64,000 nucleotides of DNA, taken from Bacteroidaceae bacterium. GTDB taxonomy: Bacteria; Bacteroidota; Bacteroidia; Bacteroidales; Bacteroidaceae. The stretch lies in NCBI GenBank assembly GCA_017621515.1, contig JAGASY010000109.1, forward strand, positions 22,015 to 86,014. The letters run 5' to 3'. Position numbers and translations under genes: made by a program. Below are positions 1-9,348 of the stretch, one piece after another (the stretch's first letter is position 1; every line of letters starts with the position of its first letter). The notes under the pieces were generated by a model. It was given only the letters and a program-made list of their open reading frames with translations, did no database searches and was not told where the DNA came from.

Positions 1-2005
1 GCAGGATGTCGCCGTTGAGACGCTGGCAACGATGGAGAGGGGAAATGTCATAACCGTCGGAGTTCTCCTGTGGAGTACGCATGTATCTCTCTGTGTATGC
101 ACTGTCGTAGAATCTCCAGTCGGTCACGGGAGCCACAGCTACACCGCAGCGGAACACAGGTCTTCCTTCACACATGGACATGATGGTGTTGAAGCCGCCG
201 AAGCTCCATCCCCAGATGGCAATCCTCTCTTTGTCGATGAACGGAAGAGAAGAAAGGTAGATGGCTGTTTCAACTTGGTCTTTGGACTCTTTGTCTCCCA
301 TTGTCATGTAAGTACATTTCTGGAAATCGGCTCCGCGTCCTCCAGTTCCGCGTCCATCGACACATACCACAATATATCCTTTCTGGGCAAGACGCTGTTC
401 CCATATCAGTCCGCCGTAAAAGCCGTTGGCGAAAGAGTTGTGTACTTCCTGACTGCCCGGACCGCTATACTGGTACATCAGTACCGGATATTTTTTGCTG
501 GCATTGAAGTCTTTCGGCTTTACCATCCATCCGTTAAGCTCTATGCCCTCTTGTGTCTTGAAAGAGAACAGTTCTGCTGTGCCGAGAGTGACAGAAGCAA
601 GTTTTTTCTTTAGTTCTGCATTGTCTTCCAGCACTTTCAATTCTTTTCCTGCGGAAGAGTAGAGCGAGGTGACAGTAGGAGTGGTGATGTTTGAATATGT
701 GTTCAGGAAGTAGCGGCATCCTTTGCTGAATGTGGCGGCATTGAATCCCTTGTTGTGGGTGAGCAGTGTTTTTTTGCCTTTTGTATCTACCTTATATATA
801 TATTGTTCGAGCGGACTGCCTTCGGTGCTTGAATAATAGAAGTTTTGTCCGGTGGCATCTGTACCGTAGAAGTTGGTAACCACGTAGTTGCCCTTGGTCA
901 ACTGCTTGACCAGTTGTCCTCCGATGGTATATAGATAGATATGTTGATAACCGTCACGTTCACTGAGAATGACGAACTTGTCGCGTGAGAAGTCTATGTT
1001 GTGGTAGAGCTTGGTATCTACATATTTGTCAGCCTGTTCGCGGACGGCGAGAGTGGCTACAGTAGAGCGAGGGTTCACCATATAGATGTCCAGACGGTCT
1101 TGATGGCGGTTGAGCGTGAGAACTGCGAGCTTGTCCTTGTCGCCAGTGAATTGTATGCGTGGGATATATCCGTCTTCATCGAGAGGAACCTGCATGGTGC
1201 GGGTCACACGGCTCTTTATGTCGAATGTAAGCACGCTTACTTTTGAGTTGTCCTCGCCCGCTTTCGGATATTTGTATTCATAGTTGCCGGGATAAAGCTT
1301 GTATTCTGACATGGTAGGATTGCTTCCTTGATACATCGGGAATGAGAATGTCTTCACATTGGTTTCGTCGAAACGGATCCATGCCAGCATCTGGCTGTCG
1401 CTGCTGAAGTCGTATGCGCAGTTGAACTCAAATTCTTCTTCATATACCCAGTCCGGTTTGCCGTTGAGAATCTTATTCATTTCCCCGTCTTTGGTCACCT
1501 GACTTTCTGCATTGTTGTAGAGCAGCTTCACTAAGAACAGGTTGTTCTGACGCACAAAGGCAATCACGTTGCCGTCGGGAGAGAATTTAGGGCACTCCTG
1601 TGCTCCGCCTTTTGACAACGGGGCGAGCGTTCTGTTCTTTACATTATATATATAATAGTCGGCAGTGTAAGAACGGCGATAAATTGCCTGCTTGTTTGTT
1701 TCGATAAGGATGGTTTTCTCGTCCGGCGACATGATATATCCGCTGAAACTTTCGAGTTTGTGGTTGCGAGCCGTAGAAATATCGAACAAAGTTTCGATGG
1801 TCTCGCCAGTCTTGAACGAGCAGCGCAGAATTTGCTTGCCATCAGCACTGATTTGTGAATAACTTTCTCCGTCAGCCAAAGGACGTATTCCTCTGATGCT
1901 GCGCTGACTGAATTTTCCATAGACTACATCTTCAAGTGTGATGTCTTGAGCGAGGGCGAAAAATGTGGCGAAAAAGCATAATGCCACGGTTAGAAATTTC
2001 TTCAT
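1..2005 (-). CDS. Dipeptidyl peptidase IV (S9B serine peptidase), C-terminus beyond window
   Basis: Exported prolyl dipeptidyl peptidase that removes Xaa-Pro dipeptides from peptides in the periplasm or at the surface. Read on the minus strand from the ATG at 2005, it starts with a signal peptide (MKKFLTVALCFFATFFALAQ). A beta-propeller region follows, with the WVYEEEF motif that supplies the Glu pair binding the substrate N-terminus. The alpha/beta hydrolase domain has the nucleophile motif GWSFGG with Ser at about residue 601. The catalytic Asp and His must lie in the part cut off at position 1. About 668 residues are visible of a family usually near 720-740. The family call is firm. Confidence 0.95.
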   Translation of the reverse strand, partial: MKKFLTVALCFFATFFALAQDITLEDVVYGKFSQRSIRGIRPLADGESYSQISADGKQILRCSFKTGETIETLFDISTARNHKLESFSGYIMSPDEKTILIETNKQAIYRRSYTADYYIYNVKNRTLAPLSKGGAQECPKFSPDGNVIAFVRQNNLFLVKLLYNNAESQVTKDGEMNKILNGKPDWVYEEEFEFNCAYDFSSDSQMLAWIRFDETNVKTFSFPMYQGSNPTMSEYKLYPGNYEYKYPKAGEDNSKVSVLTFDIKSRVTRTMQVPLDEDGYIPRIQFTGDKDKLAVLTLNRHQDRLDIYMVNPRSTVATLAVREQADKYVDTKLYHNIDFSRDKFVILSERDGYQHIYLYTIGGQLVKQLTKGNYVVTNFYGTDATGQNFYYSSTEGSPLEQYIYKVDTKGKKTLLTHNKGFNAATFSKGCRYFLNTYSNITTPTVTSLYSSAGKELKVLEDNAELKKKLASVTLGTAELFSFKTQEGIELNGWMVKPKDFNASKKYPVLMYQYSGPGSQEVHNSFANGFYGGLIWEQRLAQKGYIVVCVDGRGTGGRGADFQKCTYMTMGDKESKDQVETAIYLSSLPFIDKERIAIWGWSFGGFNTIMSMCEGRPVFRCGVAVAPVTDWRFYDSAYTERYMRTPQENSDGYDISPLHRCQRLNGDIL

Positions 2006-2109
2006 ATCAAGTATTTTTTATATTTTTTCGCCACAAAAGTAAACTTTTTATATGAAAACAAATCATAAAAGTTAGATTGATTGTTAATAAAAGAAGAAAA
2101 TGTAAGGAT

Positions 2110-2781
2110 ATGGATTGTAAGAGGAAAAAGATTTGTAGTACGTTTGTCTTGCTGTTTGTTTGCTGGGTATCCGCTGTGCTGTTGGGCGGATGCGGCGGCA
2201 ATGATGTGCAAAACGAGACGCTTGCCGGCGGTGCATCGGAACAGCAACGGCAACTGGCTCCGCAGGACATATTGGCGCATATCAGAAAAAGTGCCGATAT
2301 TGTGACAACGGAAGTGACTGTGCGCAAGATTGCACTCTATGATACGAGCAAAAGTGAACGCTTCTCGTGGAAAAATCCATCGACATGGAAATATGGGGAG
2401 CGTAAATGTATTATTCCTATAGAGGTGCATATTAAATATGGATATGACTTGGCTGAGTTGGACATTGATGATATCAAGCTGACGGACGACAGTACTGCAG
2501 TGGTCATATTGCTTCCGAAGCCGAAGATTATTGATGCAAGCTATAACACATATATTGACGAAGGGTCTGTGGTCAGTATCTCGACCGGACTCCGGTCTGA
2601 AATCGGACATGCGCTGGAAGAGGAGATTCGCCGGAAAGGGTATGAAGCGGTGCTGAAGGAAGACTTGACCGGTGTGATTGGTGACGATGTGAAGCGGAAT
2701 GCTCAGATACTGTTCGATTCCATTATTCGCAGCCTTGGCTTCAAGTCTGCTACGGTGATTACCCATGAGAATGTGAAATAA
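2110..2781 (+). CDS. DUF4230 lipoprotein
   Basis: Predicted lipoprotein of 223 residues. The ATG at 2110 gives a charged start, a hydrophobic stretch and a lipobox ending LLGGC. A TTG 33 bases upstream is in frame but would put eleven polar residues before the signal, so I prefer the ATG. The mature part, with the 'DIVTTEVTVRKI' strand followed by a region of short beta strands and a charged C-terminal helix, resembles the DUF4230 family, whose function is unknown. The next gene starts 31 bp downstream and is a second DUF4230 protein, so the two are probably co-transcribed. The family assignment is from memory of its pattern. Confidence 0.75.
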   Translation: MDCKRKKICSTFVLLFVCWVSAVLLGGCGGNDVQNETLAGGASEQQRQLAPQDILAHIRKSADIVTTEVTVRKIALYDTSKSERFSWKNPSTWKYGERKCIIPIEVHIKYGYDLAELDIDDIKLTDDSTAVVILLPKPKIIDASYNTYIDEGSVVSISTGLRSEIGHALEEEIRRKGYEAVLKEDLTGVIGDDVKRNAQILFDSIIRSLGFKSATVITHENVK

Positions 2782-2812
2782 AAAAAGGTGTGTTTGATAT
2801 TATCTGCATGAT

Positions 2813-3487
2813 ATGGAAGAAAAAAATACGGAAAAGAAAAAGACATTCGGAACTCCGAATCGTTTTCTGCGCATGATGCGGAACGTGGCGGTGGCAAAGT
2901 GGAAGTTGACAATTGCCATGATTGCTGTGGTTCTGGTGATGATTGTGGTTGCGGTTGTGGTGGGGCAGTGCAGCTCTTCCGATGAAAAGCGTCCGGAGAT
3001 TGTGATTGAAGATACTCCGATTCAAATAGAGGATATACGGCCAAAGGGCGAATTGTATGTGTGTACTTCCCTTGTCGAGGACTACACGATAGAGCGTCGC
3101 ACGGAAATGCATCTCGGCATATTGCCGGAAAAGCATTCGTGCATACAGATTTTGCGCCAGAAAATCAGTTACAGGATTGACCTCGATAAGGTGCGTTATG
3201 TGCCTGATACGCTCAATGTGATGATTGTAGAAATGCCTTCTGTTGAATATACGGCATCAACTCAAAGTTCTCCTTTCATTTCTGATGATGAGGATTACTG
3301 GATAAAGGAACTACCCAACACCAATGGGTTGAAGGCAAAAGTGGAACGTCAGATTCGCAGACGTTTCGATACGGATGCGAATCGAAAAAAGGCTGAGCGG
3401 TATGCTGAGGAAGCCTTGTCTGAGCTGTTGGGCAAGCTTGGTTATGAAGCACGTTTTAAACCGAGAGTGGAGCGGAAGCTCGAATAG
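2813..3487 (+). CDS. DUF4230 membrane-anchored protein
   Basis: 224 residues. A basic N-terminus is followed by one strong transmembrane segment (about residues 35-55, rich in Val/Ile/Met) and then an outward domain that matches its neighbour in pattern: 'SLVEDYTIERRTEMHLGILPEKHSC', a 'YRIDLDKV' strand, and a helical Lys/Arg/Glu-rich tail. It is the second member of a DUF4230 pair. Function is unknown; the membrane anchor against the lipobox of the upstream partner suggests one protein in the inner membrane and one lipidated. A strong hairpin terminator follows. Confidence 0.75.
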   Translation: MEEKNTEKKKTFGTPNRFLRMMRNVAVAKWKLTIAMIAVVLVMIVVAVVVGQCSSSDEKRPEIVIEDTPIQIEDIRPKGELYVCTSLVEDYTIERRTEMHLGILPEKHSCIQILRQKISYRIDLDKVRYVPDTLNVMIVEMPSVEYTASTQSSPFISDDEDYWIKELPNTNGLKAKVERQIRRRFDTDANRKKAERYAEEALSELLGKLGYEARFKPRVERKLE

Positions 3488-3546
3488 TGGAAACGCATGG
3501 CAAATGTGTGGTGTGGATTTGGACTGTGTAAATATACATGGATAGA

Positions 3547-3589
3547 AAGCCCTCTTAAAAACCGGTTTCTGGTTTTTAAGAGGGCTTTT
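3547..3589 (+). terminator. Rho-independent terminator after the DUF4230 pair
   Basis: AAGCCCTCTTAAAAACC and its reverse complement flank a short loop and run into TTTT. The stem is about 17 bp and almost perfect. It ends the two-gene DUF4230 unit. Confidence 0.85.
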
Positions 3590-3680
3590 CGGATTTGAAT
3601 GAAGATTCTCTTCCTGATTTGTAAATAAAGAGGTTAAGATTGGAGTTGATAGTATTTAATTCATTGGAACCTTGTTTTAT

Positions 3681-4412
3681 TTAGTTGTCTTGTGCTATTG
3701 TTTGGATGTTAGGAACCACCATTCTGAATCCTTTCCCGTGTATGTTGATAATCGAAATGTCCGGGTCTTTACTTAAATGTTTGCGAAGCTTTGATACATA
3801 CACGTCCATTGAACGTGCATTGAAGTAAGTGTCGCACTTCCATAGTTTGATTAATGCATGACTGCGTGGGAGTATGCTGTTTGCAAAGCTGCAAAACATG
3901 GAGAGCAGTTCGCTTTCTTTATTTGTCAGGATGGTTGACTGTTCATTGAAAAGGAGTTGTCTCCTGTTGGGGATAAAAATGAATTTGCCTAATCTGATGG
4001 CGGCAGTCTTGTCGTCTGTCAGTGTCTTCGACCTGTGAAGTATTGCTTTGATTCTGAAAATAAGCTCTTTATAGTCAAGCGGCAGAGTCATGTAATCGTC
4101 TATTCCCGCTCTGTAAGCTTCTGCAATATCCTCTGCGGAAAAGACAGAACTTGTCATGATAATGGGAATATCAGGAGAAATCAGACGTATCTCACTTATA
4201 GTATCTATCCCAAGATAGGCATTCGGCTGTATGTTAAGCACACAGATGTCATAGTGGTTTTCTGTCAATATTTTCCGGATGGGTACTTCATCTGTATATC
4301 TGCCGCACGAGTATCCGTTTTTTATGAAATGTTGGTAGAAACTTTCGCCGCTCTTTTTATCGCTGCTCAAAAGCAGAATGTTTCTCTGAGTAGTCTGTAC
4401 CTCTTTCATCAT
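3681..4412 (-). CDS. RprY-like OmpR-family regulator with degenerate receiver
   Basis: 243-residue two-domain regulator. The C-terminal winged helix (about residues 145-235) is well conserved, with 'TNKESELL', 'YFNARSMDVYVSKLRKHL' and 'INIHGKGFRM', and closely resembles Bacteroides RprY. The receiver (about 10-125) keeps the fold but has lost its chemistry: the phospho-acceptor Asp is Asn60 (VLNIQPN), the acidic pocket reads LSSD where active members have VEDD, and the conserved Lys before Pro is Leu110 (YMTLPL). It should therefore work without phosphorylation. No histidine kinase gene is adjacent. A TAATTTTG -7 box lies at 4458-4465 on the minus strand. Confidence 0.88.
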   Translation of the reverse strand: MMKEVQTTQRNILLLSSDKKSGESFYQHFIKNGYSCGRYTDEVPIRKILTENHYDICVLNIQPNAYLGIDTISEIRLISPDIPIIMTSSVFSAEDIAEAYRAGIDDYMTLPLDYKELIFRIKAILHRSKTLTDDKTAAIRLGKFIFIPNRRQLLFNEQSTILTNKESELLSMFCSFANSILPRSHALIKLWKCDTYFNARSMDVYVSKLRKHLSKDPDISIINIHGKGFRMVVPNIQTIAQDN

Positions 4413-4545
4413 GGTCTGTAATATTGAAGGTTATTGCTTTAGTCTGTTTTCATGGTGCAAAATTACATCGTCCGTTTTGCAATGCTGTTACACAAATAAC
4501 AGATAAAAATACCAATATTACTGTTTTGAAAAGAGAAAGAAAATA

Positions 4546-4633
4546 GCGAGATTGTAAAATTATAAGGTGTTAAATATAAATGGGATAAACAGATTATTAT
4601 CCCTCATAGAACCTTATAACTTTACAATCTCGC
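4546..4633 (-). terminator. Long inverted repeat, probable terminator of gdhA
   Basis: GCGAGATTGTAAA plus TTATAAGGT pair with ACCTTATAA plus TTTACAATCTCGC, giving 22 paired bases with one mismatch. A 42-nt loop holds a second hairpin (GGGATAA/TTATCCC). On the minus strand it follows gdhA by about 14 bases and runs into a T-rich stretch. It is longer than an ordinary terminator. Confidence 0.6.
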
Positions 4634-4646
4634 CGCTTTATTGAAT

Positions 4647-5984
4647 TTAAACAATTCCTTGTGCCATCATGGCTTTGGCTACTTTCATGAAGCCCGCTAC
4701 GTTGGCACCTTTCACATAGTTGATATAGCCGTTTGGCTGGCGACCATATTTCACGCACTGTTCATGTATGTTGTGCATGATTCCGTGAAGTTTGGCATCC
4801 ACTTCTTCTGCCGACCAACTGAGATGCATGGCATTCTGGCTCATTTCAAGTCCTGAAGTTGCCACACCTCCCGCATTGACAGCTTTGCCCGGAGCATACA
4901 ACATTTCATGTTCTATGAATGTGTCGATTGCTTCCGGAGTGCATCCCATGTTGGAAATCTCGCCTACACAGATACAACCGTTTGCAATAAGTTGCTTGGC
5001 ATCTTCACCGTTGAGTTCGTTCTGAGTCGCACAAGGCAGGGCGATATCACATTTTACTTCCCACGGACGTCTGCCTGCCACAAACTTTGCACCGGCAAAT
5101 TCTTCTGCATACGGCTCGCAGATGTCGTTTCCGCTTGCGCGCAGTTCAAGCATATAGTCGATTTTCTCGCCGCTGATTCCTGCTTCGTCGTAAATGTAAC
5201 CATCAGGTCCAGAAATGGTAATCACTTTCGCACCCATTTCTGTGGCTTTACGGGCTGCACCCCATGCCACGTTCCCGAATCCGCTGATTGCCACTGTCTT
5301 GCCTTTTATGTCAATGCCTTTGTCTGCAAGCATTTCTCTTACGAAGTAGAGACCTCCGAAACCTGTTGCTTCCGGACGGACAAGGCTGCCGCCAAATTCA
5401 AGTCCTTTTCCTGTCAGCACACCGCTCCAGTCACGAGTAAGTTTCTTGTACTGTCCGAACAGATAGCCTACTTCACGTGCGCCTACACCTATGTCTCCTG
5501 CCGGTACATCTATTTCCGGACCGATATAGCGGAATAGCTCATTCATGAAAGCCTGGCAGAAACGCATGATTTCTGCATCGCTTTTTCCGCGAGGCGAAAA
5601 GTCGGAGCCGCCTTTTCCTCCACCCATAGGCAGAGTAGTGAGGGCATTTTTGAAAGTCTGTTCGAAGCCAAGGAACTTCAAGATGGAAAGATTGACAGAG
5701 GCATGGAAGCGCAGACCTCCTTTGTATGGGCCGATAGCACTGTTGAACTGTACACGGTAGCCCAAGTTTACCTGTACTTCTCCTTTGTCGTCAACCCACG
5801 GAACTCTGAAAGTGATAATTCTTTCCGGTTCGACAAGTCTTTCTATAAGTTTGGCTTTTTCAAATTCGGGATGCTGGTTATAAACTTCTTCTATTGATAG
5901 AAGCACTTCATGAACAGCCTGAAGATATTCTGATTCTCCGGGATGTTTGGCCTCAAGATGGGTCATGATTTTCTTGATGTCCAT
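4647..5984 (-). CDS. gdhA: Glutamate dehydrogenase (NADP-type)
   Basis: Converts 2-oxoglutarate and ammonium to glutamate in the cytoplasm, or the reverse. 445 residues, the normal length for the hexameric small-subunit enzyme. Visible motifs: 'GPYKGGLRFH' and 'LPMGGGKGGSDF' around the substrate site, 'DVPAGDIGVG', and the Rossmann 'SGFGNVAWGAA'. Sequence style suggests the NADP-dependent biosynthetic type common in Bacteroidales, although cofactor choice cannot be proven by eye. It has its own promoter (TTTG at 6062-6065 and TAATTTTG at 6035-6042, minus strand, 19-bp spacing) and a long hairpin after the stop, so it is probably monocistronic. Confidence 0.96.
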   Translation of the reverse strand: MDIKKIMTHLEAKHPGESEYLQAVHEVLLSIEEVYNQHPEFEKAKLIERLVEPERIITFRVPWVDDKGEVQVNLGYRVQFNSAIGPYKGGLRFHASVNLSILKFLGFEQTFKNALTTLPMGGGKGGSDFSPRGKSDAEIMRFCQAFMNELFRYIGPEIDVPAGDIGVGAREVGYLFGQYKKLTRDWSGVLTGKGLEFGGSLVRPEATGFGGLYFVREMLADKGIDIKGKTVAISGFGNVAWGAARKATEMGAKVITISGPDGYIYDEAGISGEKIDYMLELRASGNDICEPYAEEFAGAKFVAGRRPWEVKCDIALPCATQNELNGEDAKQLIANGCICVGEISNMGCTPEAIDTFIEHEMLYAPGKAVNAGGVATSGLEMSQNAMHLSWSAEEVDAKLHGIMHNIHEQCVKYGRQPNGYINYVKGANVAGFMKVAKAMMAQGIV

Positions 5985-6034
5985 AGTATATAATTTTATA
6001 GTTAGTATGACATTTTGTAAATGTTTTGTACTTG

Positions 6035-6065
6035 CAAAATTAGAAAATAGTTTACCTACTACAAA
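6035..6065 (-). promoter_or_regulatory. gdhA promoter
   Basis: Minus-strand TTTG (6065-6062), 19 bp, TAATTTTG (6042-6035). This matches the Bacteroidetes sigma-70 consensus TTTG-N19-21-TAnnTTTG and lies about 50 bases before the gdhA start. Confidence 0.75.
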
Positions 6066-6102
6066 ATTTTATGGAGTTTTTATTCGCTGAGGTTACATTT
6101 TG

Positions 6103-7044
6103 TCAGTTTTGACAAAATTCAGTCTTGAAGAGTTTGCCTTGACGCGCATCTCTTTCTTCCATTCTCCGACGCACTTTTTCTACGAACTCGTAGTTCTTCA
6201 ATCCCCATCCGGGAACAGCAAGCAGTGAGGCGGGGGATTGTGACACAAACCGTTCAAGTATAATGTCCGGACGCAGGTGCTCGATGAAGTCTATAACCGT
6301 GTCTATATATTCATCTACAGTGAACAAATGGAAGTCGGAAGGGGTGGCAAAATATTCTTCTGCCATACGTGTGCCGCGAATAAGCTGTAACTGATGTATT
6401 TTCAATGTGTCAAGCGGCAGGGACGACAAGGTCTCGGCTGTTTTCATGAGGCTTTCGTGAGATTCTCCCGGCAAGCCCAATATGATATGTCCTCCAGTGA
6501 GTATTCCGTGCTCATGGGTACGACGGACGGCATCAGCCGTACATGCAAAGTCGTGTCCTCTGTTGATGCGTTGCAGAACTTTGTCGTCCGTACTTTCTAT
6601 TCCATATTCCACAATAAGGAAAGTGCGTCTGTTGAGCTCTTCAAGGTAGTCAAGCAGGGCATCAGGCATACAGTCAGGGCGCGTACCTATAACAATCCCT
6701 ATCACTCCATCTACATTCAATGCCTCTTCATATTTGCGTTTCAGTTCCGATAGCGTGCCGTATGTGTTTGTATATGCCTGAAAGTAGGCAAGATATTTCA
6801 TTTCCGGATATTTCCTTGAAAAGAACTGCTTGCCTTCTTCCAGTTGCTGCGTTACGGATTTTTCCGTGTGGCAGTATGAAGGATTGAATGTCTGATTATT
6901 GCAATACGTGCATCCGCCAATTCCGACACTGCCGTCGCGGTTCGGACATGTGAAACCTGCGTTGATGGATATTTTCTGAACCTTCATTCCGAGCTTGGCT
7001 TTGAGCCACTGCCCGAACTCATTGTATCTTTGTCCTTTATCCAT
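6103..7044 (-). CDS. TIGR01212/YhcC-family radical SAM protein
   Basis: 313-residue cytoplasmic radical SAM enzyme of the YhcC family. The iron-sulfur ligands are C33, C45 and C48, in the spaced arrangement used by this family (CPNRDG...GGCTYC) in place of the classical CxxxCxxC. Further family marks are 'YFQAYTNTYG', 'IGTRPDC' and 'GGHIILGLPGE'. Its substrate is not established from sequence. The start codon lies one base after the stop of the upstream CotH gene, so the two are translated from one message. Confidence 0.88.
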   Translation of the reverse strand: MDKGQRYNEFGQWLKAKLGMKVQKISINAGFTCPNRDGSVGIGGCTYCNNQTFNPSYCHTEKSVTQQLEEGKQFFSRKYPEMKYLAYFQAYTNTYGTLSELKRKYEEALNVDGVIGIVIGTRPDCMPDALLDYLEELNRRTFLIVEYGIESTDDKVLQRINRGHDFACTADAVRRTHEHGILTGGHIILGLPGESHESLMKTAETLSSLPLDTLKIHQLQLIRGTRMAEEYFATPSDFHLFTVDEYIDTVIDFIEHLRPDIILERFVSQSPASLLAVPGWGLKNYEFVEKVRRRMEERDARQGKLFKTEFCQN

Positions 7045-7045
7045 G

Positions 7046-9082
7046 TTATTTTATAAACTTAGCAGAGCGGACTTTACTGCCGAAATTCCATGATACGATA
7101 TATACACCTTTTGGCAATTCTGCCACAGAGCATGTCTCGTCTGCGCGGAAAGTGCAGACTTTGCGTCCGTTGGCATCGAAAACATTGGCGATGAATACAA
7201 GTGCTTCCGGTGTTTCAGAACCGAAGTGGAGTGTTTGTGTATCAGCATTGTATGCCAGTGCATATTCTTCCGGTTCGATGTCTGCGATGGCATCCGGTTC
7301 TTCCGGCTCAGTGAACGGCAACTCTTCTCCCGGTATGATATACCACAAACGGTTGAGGCTTGTGCTGTTCTTTCCGTCTGTAGTGTAGCTCAACACTTGT
7401 GTGCCGTCGGCGGAGTTTCCACCGTTCAGGTTTGCTGTGTGCTGACTGTACTTGTTTGTGAGGTTGTAATATCCTGCTGTTCCTTGCGGAGTGATAAGCC
7501 ATAGCTGCCTGTCGTCCAGTGTGTCTGGCTCTGCTGTGTTCAACTGTGTGCCGACGTTTATTGTCGGCCCCACGCTGCCCATAGTAGGGTCGTTCAATGC
7601 CATTCCTCCCTTTCGGTTGGTGATATGGAAATATTCGCCGACAGGAGTTATAACCCAGTCTTCGCTTTCACGCCCTTTAATGTTGCTCCATGTGCATATT
7701 CCTGCACCAGCCTCTTCGCTTTGTCCTGCAATGTCGATGGCTTTGGTGGTATTGGCATTTGTAAATCTGTAGTAATAGTTTTCTGCCACAAACTCCGGTG
7801 TAGGTCCTGCCGGCCTCTTGCTTCGGAAGGCTGTTTGCAGATAGTCTATATGTACGGATATGAATTCTTTCAAGTCATCGACATATTGGTCGTATGAAGA
7901 ATACAGCACACGCTCGTTATACATTCTGCGGTCTATACCCCATTTCTGGTAGTTCAAATCCTGTGATTCTTGTATGAGTTCCGTCAGACTGTCAATTTTG
8001 TGAATGAGATATTCCTCCATACCTCCATTGACAAGTTCACGGTAGCGGCGGTTGATGAGGTTGGCGAACCACGGATCTCCCCACATCCTGTTCATCCATG
8101 TCCGTGTGTCTCCATATCCTACATCGGTCATCAGGCTGCGACTTGTATCTCCCTTTCGTGTGTCGTTGCCGTATGCAATGTCATAATCCCACAATGGTCC
8201 CCAATATATCAGGGAGTCCTGACAGTTCTTGTAGAAATAGGTACTGTAGAATCCGTCGATGTTTGCACTTACTTCTGTAGCTATGTACCAGTTGGCAAGT
8301 GATATGGAATCAACCCAGTGTCTGTATCCCTTCTCTGCATCCGTGTAGTCATTGCCCATGAGTGCAGTCTCAAAGTTGTTGATATAAGTGCGTATATATT
8401 GGTTCTGTGTGGCAGCTATTTCCTCGTCTTCCGGATAATGAATGCGGATTCCCACCCGTCCTTTGGACGTTGTAAAGCAGTTACCGTCGTGAAAACCATC
8501 TACCTCAAGCAGATAACCTCCGGTAATATCGCTTGTTTCGGTCAGCGGATAGTCCTGTTCTGTGATGTGGACACGCTTCTTTTTCACTTCTATTTGGTCG
8601 CTTATCTGATAGTTGCCCACATATCTGCCGTTCAGAGTCAGGTCAACGAATTTTGCTGCCGGATTGAACGGAAGTCCAGTATATTCACCCAACAACGAAG
8701 TGATGGCATTGCGTATGAGTGTCTTGTCACCGGCATTGGCGATTAATGTCCACTTTTTGGCATTGGCATGTTCATTCCCGAGAAATTTTTCTTTTACATG
8801 GAATTTCAGCTTGTACGGCTTTTTGGCAAGATTCCATGTGGAATTGCCGCGTCCTCGAATTTCCAGCGAATCATATTGAGTCACTTTGTCATTCTCATCC
8901 ACATACCACATTGTGGCAAGCACGTATGTGGTCTTGCTTGTGATGGCTACATTGTTGTATGTTCTTATATATATGGCAGGCAAGTTTGTAAGCCTTTCAT
9001 ATTTTGCTTGTGCTCCGGCACAAAGTGCAATAGTCATTGCTGCTATCAGCATCGGGAATCTCATTATGTTACCAATTTTCAT
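7046..9082 (-). CDS. Secreted CotH-kinase-fold protein with ricin-type lectin domain
   Basis: 678 residues with a signal peptide (cleavage near AGAQA). About residues 60-420 form a CotH domain: 'LEIRGRGNSTW', 'KKPYKLKF', 'LLEVDGF' and 'WDYDIAYGND', the last being the metal-binding acid pair of CotH kinases. About 440-590 look like a ricin-B lectin repeat unit ('IDIAGQSEEAGAGICTWSN'). The end (about 610-678) is a small beta domain finishing 'PKGVYIVSWNFGSKVRSAKFIK', the style of a type IX secretion sorting tail. Together this suggests a surface or secreted protein that binds glycans and may phosphorylate a target. It is coupled to the radical SAM gene downstream. Confidence 0.85.
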   Translation of the reverse strand: MKIGNIMRFPMLIAAMTIALCAGAQAKYERLTNLPAIYIRTYNNVAITSKTTYVLATMWYVDENDKVTQYDSLEIRGRGNSTWNLAKKPYKLKFHVKEKFLGNEHANAKKWTLIANAGDKTLIRNAITSLLGEYTGLPFNPAAKFVDLTLNGRYVGNYQISDQIEVKKKRVHITEQDYPLTETSDITGGYLLEVDGFHDGNCFTTSKGRVGIRIHYPEDEEIAATQNQYIRTYINNFETALMGNDYTDAEKGYRHWVDSISLANWYIATEVSANIDGFYSTYFYKNCQDSLIYWGPLWDYDIAYGNDTRKGDTSRSLMTDVGYGDTRTWMNRMWGDPWFANLINRRYRELVNGGMEEYLIHKIDSLTELIQESQDLNYQKWGIDRRMYNERVLYSSYDQYVDDLKEFISVHIDYLQTAFRSKRPAGPTPEFVAENYYYRFTNANTTKAIDIAGQSEEAGAGICTWSNIKGRESEDWVITPVGEYFHITNRKGGMALNDPTMGSVGPTINVGTQLNTAEPDTLDDRQLWLITPQGTAGYYNLTNKYSQHTANLNGGNSADGTQVLSYTTDGKNSTSLNRLWYIIPGEELPFTEPEEPDAIADIEPEEYALAYNADTQTLHFGSETPEALVFIANVFDANGRKVCTFRADETCSVAELPKGVYIVSWNFGSKVRSAKFIK

Positions 9083-9298
9083 AGTGATATTGTTTTTTTA
9101 GAAGATTTACAATCATTAATCTAATACAGATTTGATAATGTAAATCAGCATCATTTTTACCTTTGATTTTTCAACTGCAAAAATAGTCAATGTTGCATAC
9201 TGAACAAAAATATTACCTTTCAATCTTGCCGTATGACGAATAATTGGAGTTAAAATACTTATTTTTAGCAGTTGTAAGGGGAAGATAAGAAAACTAAA

Positions 9299-9336
9299 TA
9301 GCCCACAAACTGTAGAAGAATACAGCGTGTGGGCTA
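9299..9336 (-). terminator. Terminator after the thioredoxin-domain gene
   Basis: TAGCCCACA pairs with TGTGGGCTA, with an inner CTGTA/TACAG stem around GAAGAA. It lies 13 bases past the stop at 9349; the minus-strand continuation is TTTAGTTTTC. Confidence 0.7.
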
Positions 9337-9348
9337 TCGTTATTATTG

